64,000 bases of DNA from Cytophagales bacterium (GTDB lineage Bacteria > Bacteroidota > Bacteroidia > Cytophagales > Spirosomataceae). The stretch is from contig RDXN01000058.1 of NCBI GenBank assembly GCA_004292855.1, forward strand, positions 24,849 to 88,848, read 5' to 3'. The notes under the pieces are model-generated. The model ran no database searches, was not told the origin of the DNA, and saw only the letters and a list, made by a program, of their open reading frames with translations. This document shows positions 15,760-24,438 of the stretch, piece by piece. The position numbers and the translations under genes were made by a program. Each line of letters opens with the position of its first letter. The stretch's first letter is position 1.

Positions 15760-16434
15760 CTACTGCTTCGTGAACGTCGCCGTTATCAACGCGACCCGCC
15801 CGGCCCAGGTCGCGTTTAGATTTTGGTTAGCGGGCGTGACGGCCACCTGCGGCAAATTCCCGATGGCACCAACCGTCTGGAAACCAAGCACCAACCGATT
15901 GCCGCTCACTTCCCGCACCGTTAGCGGATAGTTCGGGTAGCTCGTATAGGTGTAGGCTGGCTGATTCTGGGCGTTAGGCAGCACCGTCCCGTGGAACACA
16001 AAATCGTAGTTCCAGCGCGTGAGCACGCCCCGCGTGTAGGTTGGGCGACCGATGCGCAACAGCGACGCCCCGGCATCGGCCCCGCTTGTCAGGAAAAAAT
16101 TACCCTGCTGCCGGATGCCCCGGTTGCGCGTGAAAAACGTGTCAATCCGCGCCGTGGCGACTGTGCCGATGTAGAGCGTGTCCGTAAAGGGCATGATCAC
16201 GTTGGCGCGGTTAGTCACCAGCAACGGCGCGGTGCCGGGGGTGATGGTGATTGTCGTATCGCGTTGATTAGGAACGAGGCCCACCTGATACTTGATCTGG
16301 AGTTGCGACGGTAACCACACCCCGCGCAAGGCCGTTTTCTGGGCATCATCGCCCAAAGCAAGCGTTGGCAGGGGGTCGTTTTCGCAAGCCGCGACGCCAA
16401 TCGCAAGGAGTATGAATAATGAGAGTCGTTTCAT
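15760..16434 (-). CDS. SusCD-associated lipoprotein of unknown family
   Basis: The 224-residue protein starts with a lipoprotein signal (MKRLSLFILLAIGVAAC; cysteine 17 would be lipidated). The mature part is beta-rich with many threonines, and its middle (LPSQLQIKYQVG) and end (WAGRVALITATFTKQ) look like a single small beta-barrel or sandwich domain. It is the last gene of the sigma/FecR/SusC/SusD run, 14 bases downstream of SusD. That position suggests a surface-exposed glycan- or ligand-binding accessory lipoprotein. An alternative start seven residues upstream would overlap the SusD gene; the chosen one fits the signal peptide better. Confidence 0.7.
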   Translation of the reverse strand: MKRLSLFILLAIGVAACENDPLPTLALGDDAQKTALRGVWLPSQLQIKYQVGLVPNQRDTTITITPGTAPLLVTNRANVIMPFTDTLYIGTVATARIDTFFTRNRGIRQQGNFFLTSGADAGASLLRIGRPTYTRGVLTRWNYDFVFHGTVLPNAQNQPAYTYTSYPNYPLTVREVSGNRLVLGFQTVGAIGNLPQVAVTPANQNLNATWAGRVALITATFTKQ

Positions 16435-16447
16435 GACAATGATGGGA

Positions 16448-18091
16448 TTAATCATTTTGAACAGCCAGCGGATTGCGATCCAGGAACGTTTGCGGAATCA
16501 GGAAGACCGTCAGGCGGCTATTCCAGGGTACAGGCTGACAGTTGCCAGCGGCACAATCGGCTCCGGCGGGCGAGGTGGCCCGGTCGGCGGGGTCGACGGC
16601 TTCGCGACGGCGTTTGAGGTCGTGGATGCGTTGCCCTTCGGTGAAGAGTTCGCGCACCATCTCGGTTCGGATTTCATCGAGCAACACCACCGAGGCCGTG
16701 TTCAAGGCGGGCAAACCGGCCCGCGTCCTGACGGTATTCAGGTCGGTCGTGGCCCCGGCGAAATCGTTTTTACGGGCGCGCATCTCGGCCCGCATCAACA
16801 AAAACTCTGCCGAGCGATAGAGCACCACGTTGGTATTAACACCCTGTACTACGCCGGGACTTGTAGTCCCCAAACTACCCCATTTGCGGGTGAACCACAG
16901 CCGGTTGGGGCTGTTCCAAAGGGTTGCCGCCGTAGCTGCCGAGGCCGTGTCGATGAGGGTTCTATACCGCAGGTCGCGGGTGCGGTCGAAGTTAGCGAGC
17001 GTCTTGAACCGTTGGCTCATCCGCAGGTTGGGGCCAGCCGTCAGCGTGTTTACGTTGCCCAACTGAGCCGGTGTGTAGGCCGTTTGCAGTACGTAATGTG
17101 TACGAAGGTTGGCGGCATTGGTTGTTTGCACGTTCCGGCTCACCACGTTGACCAGCTCAAAAATAACCTCGCTACGATTAGCCGAATTAGTGCTTGGCGT
17201 GATGGCCGTACGCTGAAACAAGCCCGAAAGCATCTGATTACCAGCCACCAACGGAAACCGATTGCTCGTACCCGAACCCAGAAGTCGGTTGCAGACTGCC
17301 AGACAGCTATCGACGTTGTCTTGCTGAAAATACACCCGCGCCATCAGAGCCAGAGCCGCGTATTTGTTGGCGCGGGGCTGGTAGTCGGGCAGGTGGCGGG
17401 CGGGGTCGTAGTTTTCGGGCAGGAGTTGCTCGGCCCGGCGCAGGTCGGTCAACACCGAGTCGTAGGCCACGCGCACGCTGGGACGGGGAAAGGCTAAATC
17501 GGCAAACGTCGACAGCGACTGAGAAGCGGCAATGGGACCAGGGTGATTATTGTCGGGCGTATGTCCCCAGGGGTAGGCGATCAGCCGCAGTTGCTCAAAC
17601 ACACACATGGCGCGGATAAACCGGGCCTCCCCTTCGAGCCGCCCGCGTTGTTGGGCAATGTCGCGCCGGGGGTCAGTTTCGCCCGGTGTTTGCACCTGAT
17701 TCCGGCGCAGAATTTCGAGCACATTATTGGCGTTGTTCAGGCCGAACGTACTCCATTGCAGAAACTCGGCCTGGAAACCGTAGTCCTCCTCGCGGTGCGT
17801 GTAGGTGTACACCCGCGACGACCGACCGGGATTGTTCCGGTAATTGACGTTGTTGACGCCCACCAGATCGCCGAAGGTTTCGCCGATGATGAGCGCGTTA
17901 CCCCCAAAGGCAATGTTTCGGGCGATGCCCGCGTAGGCCCCCGTCATCAGAATGTCGAGTTCGGCAACTGTGCTGAGGTTTTCGGCCTGAATCTGGGTTT
18001 TCGACTGAACTTCTTCGAGGTAATTTTCACAACTGGCAAGGCCCAAAGCTCCTGCCATGAACAGACCTGCGATTATACGAGATGGTTTCAT
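16448..18091 (-). CDS. RagB/SusD family nutrient-uptake outer-membrane lipoprotein
   Basis: The 547-residue protein begins with a lipoprotein signal ending LGLASC and carries SusD-family features: the N-terminal TPR-like segment (LMTGAYAGIARNI), NNANNVLEILRR, the FIRAMCVFEQLRLIAYPWG helix, and the C-terminal LLMRAEMRARKNDFAGATTDLNTVRTRAG, of which fragments are given. SusD proteins cap the SusC channel at the cell surface and bind the substrate before TonB-driven import. It directly follows the SusC gene (5-base gap). The substrate cannot be deduced, and no polysaccharide-degrading enzyme is adjacent within this operon. Confidence 0.93.
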   Translation of the reverse strand: MKPSRIIAGLFMAGALGLASCENYLEEVQSKTQIQAENLSTVAELDILMTGAYAGIARNIAFGGNALIIGETFGDLVGVNNVNYRNNPGRSSRVYTYTHREEDYGFQAEFLQWSTFGLNNANNVLEILRRNQVQTPGETDPRRDIAQQRGRLEGEARFIRAMCVFEQLRLIAYPWGHTPDNNHPGPIAASQSLSTFADLAFPRPSVRVAYDSVLTDLRRAEQLLPENYDPARHLPDYQPRANKYAALALMARVYFQQDNVDSCLAVCNRLLGSGTSNRFPLVAGNQMLSGLFQRTAITPSTNSANRSEVIFELVNVVSRNVQTTNAANLRTHYVLQTAYTPAQLGNVNTLTAGPNLRMSQRFKTLANFDRTRDLRYRTLIDTASAATAATLWNSPNRLWFTRKWGSLGTTSPGVVQGVNTNVVLYRSAEFLLMRAEMRARKNDFAGATTDLNTVRTRAGLPALNTASVVLLDEIRTEMVRELFTEGQRIHDLKRRREAVDPADRATSPAGADCAAGNCQPVPWNSRLTVFLIPQTFLDRNPLAVQND

Positions 18092-18096
18092 AGAGA

Positions 18097-21000
18097 TTAA
18101 AAGCGGAGGTTAAGACCAAACACAAACGTACGGACCTGTGGCAAATCGTTGTTGGTGACGCCGGGCGAGAGGTTCGCCTGATTATCAGCCAAACCGCCAT
18201 TACGGAACACTTCGGGGTCCCAGCCTCGGAACTTGGTGAACGTAAGCAGGTTTTGGGCTGTCACATACACCCGGACCGACTGAAGGCGCACCCGTCGGGC
18301 CACCTCGTCGGGAATTCGATACCCGATTTGTATGTTTTTCAACCGCATGAACGAGCCGTTATGCAAAAACCGCGTCGACTCGAACGTACGGGCGTTAGAA
18401 CTCCAGACCAGCCGGTTCAGGGCCGCGTCGTTGCCTTCCCGAATGGCCGTTTGCACGTCGCCAACGCCCGGAATATTTCGGCGCAAGACCTGCGAAGACT
18501 GGAAATTAGGGTTTGCACTGGTGTTCAGGGTCGGGTAGCTTTGCGCCCGCTCGCCCTGATCGTAAATCCAGTTACCATACTGGAAATACAGCAACGCACT
18601 CAGGTCGAACTGCCCCACCTGAAACGTGTTGGTCAAACCCCCGAAAAAGATCGGGTAGGGCGTGCGGTCGCTCAGGATAAACTGATTATTACCCGCCTGA
18701 TTGTTAACGGTGCCGTCCCACAAATTGCCTGTCCGCACGGTTTGGCCCGTGTTGGCAAACACCGAGCGGTCGCGCTCGTAGAACAACTCGTTGCCCGTAA
18801 CCGGATCAAAACCAGCAAATTGAGGCATGTAGTACGCCCCCAGCGGATGACCGACTGCCGCAATGTTGGGATTATTGATAAACTGGAACGGGGAGTTCAG
18901 GAATGGGGCCGTGTAGGTACTCAGCACCTCGTTCTTGTTGTTAGCGATGTTAAAATTCGTACTCCATTTGAACCGCCCCCGCTCCACGTTCCGGGTGTTA
19001 AGGTTGAACTCCACCCCCCGGTTACGCACCGAGCCGAGGTTGATGGTCATAACGTTGTTGATCGTGCCGAACAGTGGCCCCAACTGGTAATCGAGCAGCA
19101 GCCCGTCCGACACCTTGTCGTAATAATCGACGGTGGCCGTGACCCGGTTGCCCAACAAGCCGAGGTCAAGCCCAGCGTTGAACTGCCGCGTCGACTCCCA
19201 ACTCAAATCCTGATTGCCGGGACCGGCGAACTGCCCCCCCTGAATACCACCATAGATGGCCGCGTTGTAGCCCACAAACGTGAAGGCTTTTTGCCACGAG
19301 TAGTTGCCAATTTCGGCGTTGCCCGTGAGACCATAACTCGCCCGGAGTTTCATAAACGCGATGGCCGGGATGCGCTTCATAAACCCTTCGTCGCTGACGA
19401 CCCAGCCCACCGATACGCTCGGAAACGTGGCCCAGCGGTTGCCCGGCCCAAACCGGCTCGACCCGTCGGTGCGCAGGCTGGCTTCGAGCAGGTATTTGTC
19501 CTTGAACGCGTAGTTGATCCGCCCGAAATACGACACAAACCGGAACGAAATCTGGTCATCAAAGATTACAGTACGCGCCGTGTCGCGCCCGCGATTGGCT
19601 CCTTCGGGCACGTTTTCGGCAATGATCGTTTCGTTGTCCGAACGGGTGCTCTGAATGCTATTGCCCACCAGGATTTTTAGTGAATGATCGCGGTTGATGG
19701 TCCGGGCGTACGTGATCAAGTTGTTGATGTTACTCGTCTGATTGACCACGTTCCGGTTGTCGGAGCGGCCATTTCCATTGCGCTCCATCCCACTTATGCC
19801 CGTGGGAAACAGGGCCGGGCTAAACAGAATGTCGTTGCGGGTACGCTGGTAATCGTAGCCTACTTCGGAGCGAATCGTAAGCCCTTTTACGGGTTCAACC
19901 TGGAGGTAAGCCGTGTTAGTACTCCGCAGGGTGTTTGCCGTATTTGAGTAGTTGTTGCGGAAGAACACCGGATTCGAGCCAATCTGAAACGCGTTGTTGT
20001 TGCCGTAGTTGATGCCGTTAAAAAACGTACCGTCGGCGAGTTGAATCGGGTACGCAGGCAGGGCCGTTGTCAGGCCGGTCTGGAAGGAATTACCGAGCGG
20101 AACGCTTGGGTTATTCAGGCCGTTGGCCGACAGGTTGACACCCCCTTTGAACCACTTTACGGGTGTAAAATCGACCTTCACACGGCCACTCACCCGCTCC
20201 AGATCCTGGCCGATCACAATGCCCTGCTCGCGCCGGTACGAGCCGCTGGTAAAGACCTGCACGCCCTTACTACCCAGCCCCACCGACAGCGATGCCTGCC
20301 GGAAACGCCCCTGCCGCAACACCTGATCGAGCCAGTTGGTGCTCGTGTTATACAGCGTTGTGGAGTCGATCAGGCGGTTGTCCTGACCCGGTCCGAGCGA
20401 ACCCCGCAAGATGCCCGTAGGCACCAGATTGTTCAGGTTGGGGGCAACGGGCGTGAGACCCGTGCGGTTGGTATTCTGGGCCGAGCGTTTGTAAATGTTG
20501 AACAAATCGGCTCCGTTGTCCACAAAATCGATCCGGTTTGTGAGCGAACTAACGCCCTCTTCGTAGCTCACGTCGAACTTGGGCTTGCCACTCGCGCCTT
20601 TTTTGGTCGTGATCAAAATAACCCCGTTGGCGGCCCGCGACCCAAACAACACGGATGCCGACGCGTCTTTCAGCACCTCCATGCTCTCGATGTCGTTAGG
20701 GTTGATCTCGGCCAGCGGGTTCATAGCTACCCCCCCCGTGGTAAATGCCGACGACAACACCGGCACTCCGTCGATCACAATCAGCGGCTGCGAGTTGGAA
20801 TTGATCGAGGCCACCCCACGCACGTTGATTCGCACGGCCCCGCCGGGGGTGCCACCCGCCTGCGTGATCTGCACCCCGGCGGCCCGGCCCTGCAAGGCCA
20901 CATCGGGGCTGGCGGCTGTGTTGAGCCGAATATCGGCGGCTTTCAAAGACGCAATGGAGCCGGTCAAATCGCGGGTGCGTTGTTCACCAAAAGCGACCAC

Positions 21001-21642
21001 CTGCACCTCGTTAAGGGAGCGGTCGTCGGGTTTCAGCACCACGTCGAGGGTGGTCTGGTTGCCCACGGGTACTTCCTGCCGCTCGTAGCCGACGAACGAG
21101 AACACCAATACCGTGTTGTCGACAGGGTCGGGAATACTCAGGCTGTAGCGGCCCGCCCGGTCGGTGACGGTGCCCCGATTGGTGCCTTTGATACTCACGT
21201 TTACGCCCGGCATGCCTTCGGGGCTATCGGTGGCCGTTACCCGCCCTCCGACGGTTCGCTCGACGACCACCGCCGATACGTTTGGGTCCGATTCGCGCAA
21301 CACAATTTGCCGACCAACAACCTCATAGGTCATACCCAGCGGTTTGATCAATTCGGCCAATACGCCCGTGAGGGGCTGATTTGTAGCCGCAACCGACCGC
21401 CGAACGGCCCGCAGTCGGTCGGTGCTGTACAGGAACGTGAAGCCGCTTTGTCGCTCCAGCTCTTTCAGAATCTGATCGAGGGGCTGGTTGGTGCGATTCA
21501 GGCTAATGCGGGCGTCGCGGGCCGTTGGGGTGTCGGTCCGGGCCACTGCGTTTCGAGCCAACAGCGTTGGGTCGGGTTGTTGCCCCCATCCGGTAAGGCA
21601 ACCCAGTAGCAGCAGTGCGCTGAGGGGTAAAAAACGGAGCAT
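18097..21642 (-). CDS. SusC/RagA family TonB-linked outer-membrane transporter with signalling STN domain
   Basis: This 1181-residue protein has a signal peptide, an STN (secretin/TonB N-terminal) domain at about residues 45-110 (LDQILKELERQSGFTFLYS), a carboxypeptidase-D-like domain at about 127-210 (GVNVSIKGTNRGTVTDRAGRY), a TonB plug with the SusC hallmark VIDGVPVLSSAF and NPNDIESMEVLKDASASVLFGSRAANGVI in pieces, and a large beta-barrel ending in the aromatic TFVFGLNLRF. The STN domain is the surface signal relay to a FecR anti-sigma factor, encoded immediately upstream. Import through it is energised by TonB/ExbBD, which are not in this window. Confidence 0.95.
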   Translation of the reverse strand: MLRFLPLSALLLLGCLTGWGQQPDPTLLARNAVARTDTPTARDARISLNRTNQPLDQILKELERQSGFTFLYSTDRLRAVRRSVAATNQPLTGVLAELIKPLGMTYEVVGRQIVLRESDPNVSAVVVERTVGGRVTATDSPEGMPGVNVSIKGTNRGTVTDRAGRYSLSIPDPVDNTVLVFSFVGYERQEVPVGNQTTLDVVLKPDDRSLNEVQVVAFGEQRTRDLTGSIASLKAADIRLNTAASPDVALQGRAAGVQITQAGGTPGGAVRINVRGVASINSNSQPLIVIDGVPVLSSAFTTGGVAMNPLAEINPNDIESMEVLKDASASVLFGSRAANGVILITTKKGASGKPKFDVSYEEGVSSLTNRIDFVDNGADLFNIYKRSAQNTNRTGLTPVAPNLNNLVPTGILRGSLGPGQDNRLIDSTTLYNTSTNWLDQVLRQGRFRQASLSVGLGSKGVQVFTSGSYRREQGIVIGQDLERVSGRVKVDFTPVKWFKGGVNLSANGLNNPSVPLGNSFQTGLTTALPAYPIQLADGTFFNGINYGNNNAFQIGSNPVFFRNNYSNTANTLRSTNTAYLQVEPVKGLTIRSEVGYDYQRTRNDILFSPALFPTGISGMERNGNGRSDNRNVVNQTSNINNLITYARTINRDHSLKILVGNSIQSTRSDNETIIAENVPEGANRGRDTARTVIFDDQISFRFVSYFGRINYAFKDKYLLEASLRTDGSSRFGPGNRWATFPSVSVGWVVSDEGFMKRIPAIAFMKLRASYGLTGNAEIGNYSWQKAFTFVGYNAAIYGGIQGGQFAGPGNQDLSWESTRQFNAGLDLGLLGNRVTATVDYYDKVSDGLLLDYQLGPLFGTINNVMTINLGSVRNRGVEFNLNTRNVERGRFKWSTNFNIANNKNEVLSTYTAPFLNSPFQFINNPNIAAVGHPLGAYYMPQFAGFDPVTGNELFYERDRSVFANTGQTVRTGNLWDGTVNNQAGNNQFILSDRTPYPIFFGGLTNTFQVGQFDLSALLYFQYGNWIYDQGERAQSYPTLNTSANPNFQSSQVLRRNIPGVGDVQTAIREGNDAALNRLVWSSNARTFESTRFLHNGSFMRLKNIQIGYRIPDEVARRVRLQSVRVYVTAQNLLTFTKFRGWDPEVFRNGGLADNQANLSPGVTNNDLPQVRTFVFGLNLRF

Positions 21643-21687
21643 AGATAGTTGAACGGGTAAGAAATTGTGGAGTATTGGTCGTATAGA

Positions 21688-22749
21688 TTACTCAGTGCAA
21701 CCCGGCCCGCTGATCGTCAGGTGGGTGTCGGAGAGGGTGTAGCGAAAACGGCCCGTGCGGGTCATTAGGTCCATTACTTCGCGCAACGACTGCCCCTCGA
21801 ACGTGGCCGTTAGCGGGCAGTTGGTCAGGGTGGGCGTTTTGAGTGTCACGCGGGTGCCGTACCAGCGTTCGAGTGTGCGGGCTACCTCGTGCATGGGCGT
21901 CTGATCGAACACGAGCCGGTTATCTTTCCAGGCCGTTTCTTTCACGGCCACCACCGGCTCGGCCTCAGCGGTTCGGGTCACGACCTGCTGTACCACGTGC
22001 TGATCGGGGGTCACAAATAGGGTGTCGGCGGGCGTCGGGCGGTTGGTTTGGGCAGCTTTGTTCGGGATAAACGCCACCCGCCCCGTGACGACGGTGGTTT
22101 TCACGGTGGCATCGCCGGGATAGGCCCGCACGTTGAACGAGGTGCCCAAGACTCGAATAGAGGCCGTTTCGAGCCGAATCACAAAGGGTTGGGCGGGGTT
22201 GTGGGCCACGTCGAAAAAGGCTTCACCCACCAATCGAACCTCGCGCAGTGACCCCGTAAACCGTTTTGGGTATTCGAGCCGACTGTCGGCGTTGAGCCAC
22301 ACGCGACTCCCGTCGGGCAGGGTCAGCAGCGACCGTTTGCCCACCGTCGTTTGCGCTACCTGCGGGGTTGGTTCGCGCTCAAAACTCCGGTAGAGGGCGT
22401 ACGAACTGAGCAGGATACCGGCCACCGCAGCCGCCACGCGCCATTGTCCGGCAACTCGCCCCCACCACGACCGGGGCGTATGTAACGGGCGAACGGGCGT
22501 TTCGTGCTCCTCATCGTTGGGCAGGTTTGGAGCAATACGCCGTTCCCAAACCGAAGCCGGGTCGACATCAGGTAGTGGCCCCTGCGCCGTTTGCCAGCGG
22601 TGTTGGAGCGTACGGAACGTTTGCCGATTGGCTTCACTTTGCGCCAGCCACTCGTCGACCACCCGACGGTCAGTGTCGGAAGCCTCGTTGGCGAGGTAGC
22701 GGGCAAGGCGTTGCCAATCGGCATCGTTCCAGAAAGTAGAATCAGTCAT
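21688..22749 (-). CDS. FecR family anti-sigma factor
   Basis: The 353-residue inner-membrane protein has a cytosolic helical N-terminal domain (DADWQRLARYLANEASDTDRRVVDEW in part), a membrane helix near residues 103-120 (VAAAVAGILLSSYALY), a periplasmic FecR domain (VGKRSLLTLPDGSRVWLNADSRLEYP in part) and a C-terminal DUF4974-like domain (LVFDQTPMHEVARTLERWYG). Such proteins hold the cognate ECF sigma factor and release it when the STN domain of the transporter reports substrate. It lies between the sigma factor gene and the SusC gene, giving a complete trans-envelope circuit. Confidence 0.95.
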   Translation of the reverse strand: MTDSTFWNDADWQRLARYLANEASDTDRRVVDEWLAQSEANRQTFRTLQHRWQTAQGPLPDVDPASVWERRIAPNLPNDEEHETPVRPLHTPRSWWGRVAGQWRVAAAVAGILLSSYALYRSFEREPTPQVAQTTVGKRSLLTLPDGSRVWLNADSRLEYPKRFTGSLREVRLVGEAFFDVAHNPAQPFVIRLETASIRVLGTSFNVRAYPGDATVKTTVVTGRVAFIPNKAAQTNRPTPADTLFVTPDQHVVQQVVTRTAEAEPVVAVKETAWKDNRLVFDQTPMHEVARTLERWYGTRVTLKTPTLTNCPLTATFEGQSLREVMDLMTRTGRFRYTLSDTHLTISGPGCTE

Positions 22750-22817
22750 GGATAGACGTAAACGGAAAGCGTGTCTGCTCTTGGAGACAGCATCCGTTTA
22801 CCCCAACCCCTAAACGA

Positions 22818-23426
22818 TTACGAGAAAAAATAAGAAAAAAGTAAGGCAATTACGACCGACGCGCTCCCAACGCCCATTGTTTGGGCGATTTGACCCAGGC
22901 GTTTCAGGGCAATACCCATCTGAATTTCAACGGTTTTCGGGGTGATGCCCAAGGCTTCGGCTACCTCGCGATAAGAGAGTTGGCTATCGCGAACCATCTG
23001 AAAAATCAGCCCGCAACGGGGCGGCAACGCACTAACAGCATCGTTGAGGGTTTGCTGCATCTCGTCCCAAACCACTTGTTGCTCTGGATTGTCGCCGTAG
23101 TTGGGTTCGCGAAAAATGGCTTCATCGGTAATTGAAACCGACAACACTGGCTGTTTACGGAGGTGATTCAGGCAGTGATTTTTAATGCTCACGAGCAAAT
23201 ACGTGCGGGGATGCGATACGCCCACGAGTGAACTACGTCGGTCCCACAGTTTCAAAAACACGTCGGAGGTGAGTTCTTCGGCGGTTTCATGGTCCTGCAC
23301 ATGGAACAGAGCCACCCGATACGCATCTCGGTAAAAATGCTCGAAAAACGCACGAAATGCCCGTTTATCGTCGTGCAGGGCCATTCGCGAGAGCCAATGC
23401 TGGACCATTTCGGGCAATGCGTTCAT
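22818..23426 (-). CDS. ECF RNA polymerase sigma factor (Bacteroidota expansion family)
   Basis: The 202-residue protein has sigma region 2 (FRAFFEHFYRDAYRVALFHV, then AEELTSDVFLKLWDRR) and region 4 (LSYREVAEALGITPKTVEIQMGIALKRL), typical of the sigma-70 family that controls SusCD operons. The C-terminus is an unusual hydrophobic stretch, GSASVVIALLFSYFFS, which could insert in or attach to the membrane near its FecR partner. It is the first gene of the cluster, separated from FecR by 68 bases. Its target promoter probably lies just upstream of FecR or SusC, but I could not define it. Confidence 0.93.
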   Translation of the reverse strand: MNALPEMVQHWLSRMALHDDKRAFRAFFEHFYRDAYRVALFHVQDHETAEELTSDVFLKLWDRRSSLVGVSHPRTYLLVSIKNHCLNHLRKQPVLSVSITDEAIFREPNYGDNPEQQVVWDEMQQTLNDAVSALPPRCGLIFQMVRDSQLSYREVAEALGITPKTVEIQMGIALKRLGQIAQTMGVGSASVVIALLFSYFFS

Positions 23427-23514
23427 ACGTTTGTGTAGGGGTTCGTCGGTAAAACGAATCGGATAGAAAATAGGATTGTACGTATAACAAGTTTGGGAGC
23501 GGTTTTGTGTTTGA

Positions 23515-23612
23515 GGACGTTGGGCGTTGGATATTAGATGTTGGATACTGGACGTTAGAGTTAACAGTAATTACATTGTCCAACGTCTAACATCCAGCGT
23601 CCATTATCCTTT
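23515..23612. repeat. Imperfect intergenic inverted repeat of GTTGGA/TTAGA words
   Basis: The left part is a chain of short words of the type GTTGGAT, TTAGAT and GGACGTTAG (about 23518-23562). The right part (about 23580-23609) is an imperfect complement with CCAACGTCTAACATCCAGCG. The element lies in the divergent space between the sigma factor and sugar isomerase genes. It looks like a short-word repeat that has folded back on itself, not a regulator site. Confidence 0.55.
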
Positions 23613-23631
23613 TTTCGCTAACTTCCCCGCT

Positions 23632-24438
23632 ATGAAAACCCTTTACTTCTGCCCCATGTGGGGCATGGAATCGCTGACCTACACCGAAGCCGCCAAACGT
23701 GTGAAAGCCGCCGGGTACGATGGCATGGAGATTGCCGCCCCGGCTGGCAAACGAAACCAAGCCGTGCAGACGATGCGCGACAACGGCCTCGAAGTTATCC
23801 TGATGGCCTTTGGTGGCAGCACCAACTTTGCCGAACATAAAACCAAATTCCGGGAAGACCTGCTCGATATTGCCGCGCAGAAACCCCTGTTTATCAACGC
23901 CCATACCGGCAAGGATTTCTTCACGTTTGAGCAAAATGTAGAGCTAATTGGGCTAGCTCTGGAGGTGCAGAAACAAACGGGCGTTCGCGTTCTGCACGAG
24001 ACCCACCGGGGGCGGTTTTCGTACTCGGCCCCGGCCATTCAGCATTATCTGGTGCAAATGCCCGACCTGCGCTTGACGGGCGATTTCTCGCACTGGGTTA
24101 ACGTAGCCGAGTCGTATCTGGGCGATCAGGTAGCCAACATGGCGCGGGCCATTGAGCGAACCGACCACATCCACTGCCGCGTTGGTCAACCCGAGGCCCC
24201 GCAGGTGTCGGACCCGCGTGCGCCGGAGTGGCAGTCGGCCCTAGAAACGCATGCCAAATGGTGGGACACCATCCGGTCACGGTACCTGGCTACCAACGCC
24301 CCCACGCTCACCGTGACCTGCGAGTTTGGCCCAGCTCCGGGGTATCTACCCACACTTCCTTATACCAACCAACCCGTTGTGAGTCAGTGGGATGTGAACA
24401 AATTTATGATGGAATACCTCAAAAAACGCTGGGCATGA
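23632..24438 (+). CDS. Sugar phosphate isomerase/epimerase (xylose-isomerase-like TIM barrel)
   Basis: The 268-residue cytosolic protein has the AP-endonuclease-2/xylose-isomerase-like TIM-barrel pattern: AAKRVKAAGYDGMEIAAP near the start, INAHTGKDFF, a glutamate at VRVLHETHRGRFSY and LTGDFSHWVNV for metal ligands, and HIHCRVGQPEAPQV. Related proteins isomerise or epimerise sugars or sugar acids. The stop overlaps the start of the following GH5 gene by four bases (ATGA at 24435-24438), so the two probably act in the same carbohydrate pathway. The exact substrate is unknown. The start was placed at the ATG of MKTLYFCPMWG because upstream codons belong to the repeat element. Confidence 0.82.
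   Translation: MKTLYFCPMWGMESLTYTEAAKRVKAAGYDGMEIAAPAGKRNQAVQTMRDNGLEVILMAFGGSTNFAEHKTKFREDLLDIAAQKPLFINAHTGKDFFTFEQNVELIGLALEVQKQTGVRVLHETHRGRFSYSAPAIQHYLVQMPDLRLTGDFSHWVNVAESYLGDQVANMARAIERTDHIHCRVGQPEAPQVSDPRAPEWQSALETHAKWWDTIRSRYLATNAPTLTVTCEFGPAPGYLPTLPYTNQPVVSQWDVNKFMMEYLKKRWA

Noticed and set aside
18253..21609. Long plus-strand frames opposite the SusC gene (475 and 522 codons)
   Set aside because: They have no recognisable domain, are rich in His/Arg/Gly/Val from reading the opposite strand, and coincide exactly with the well-supported SusC gene.
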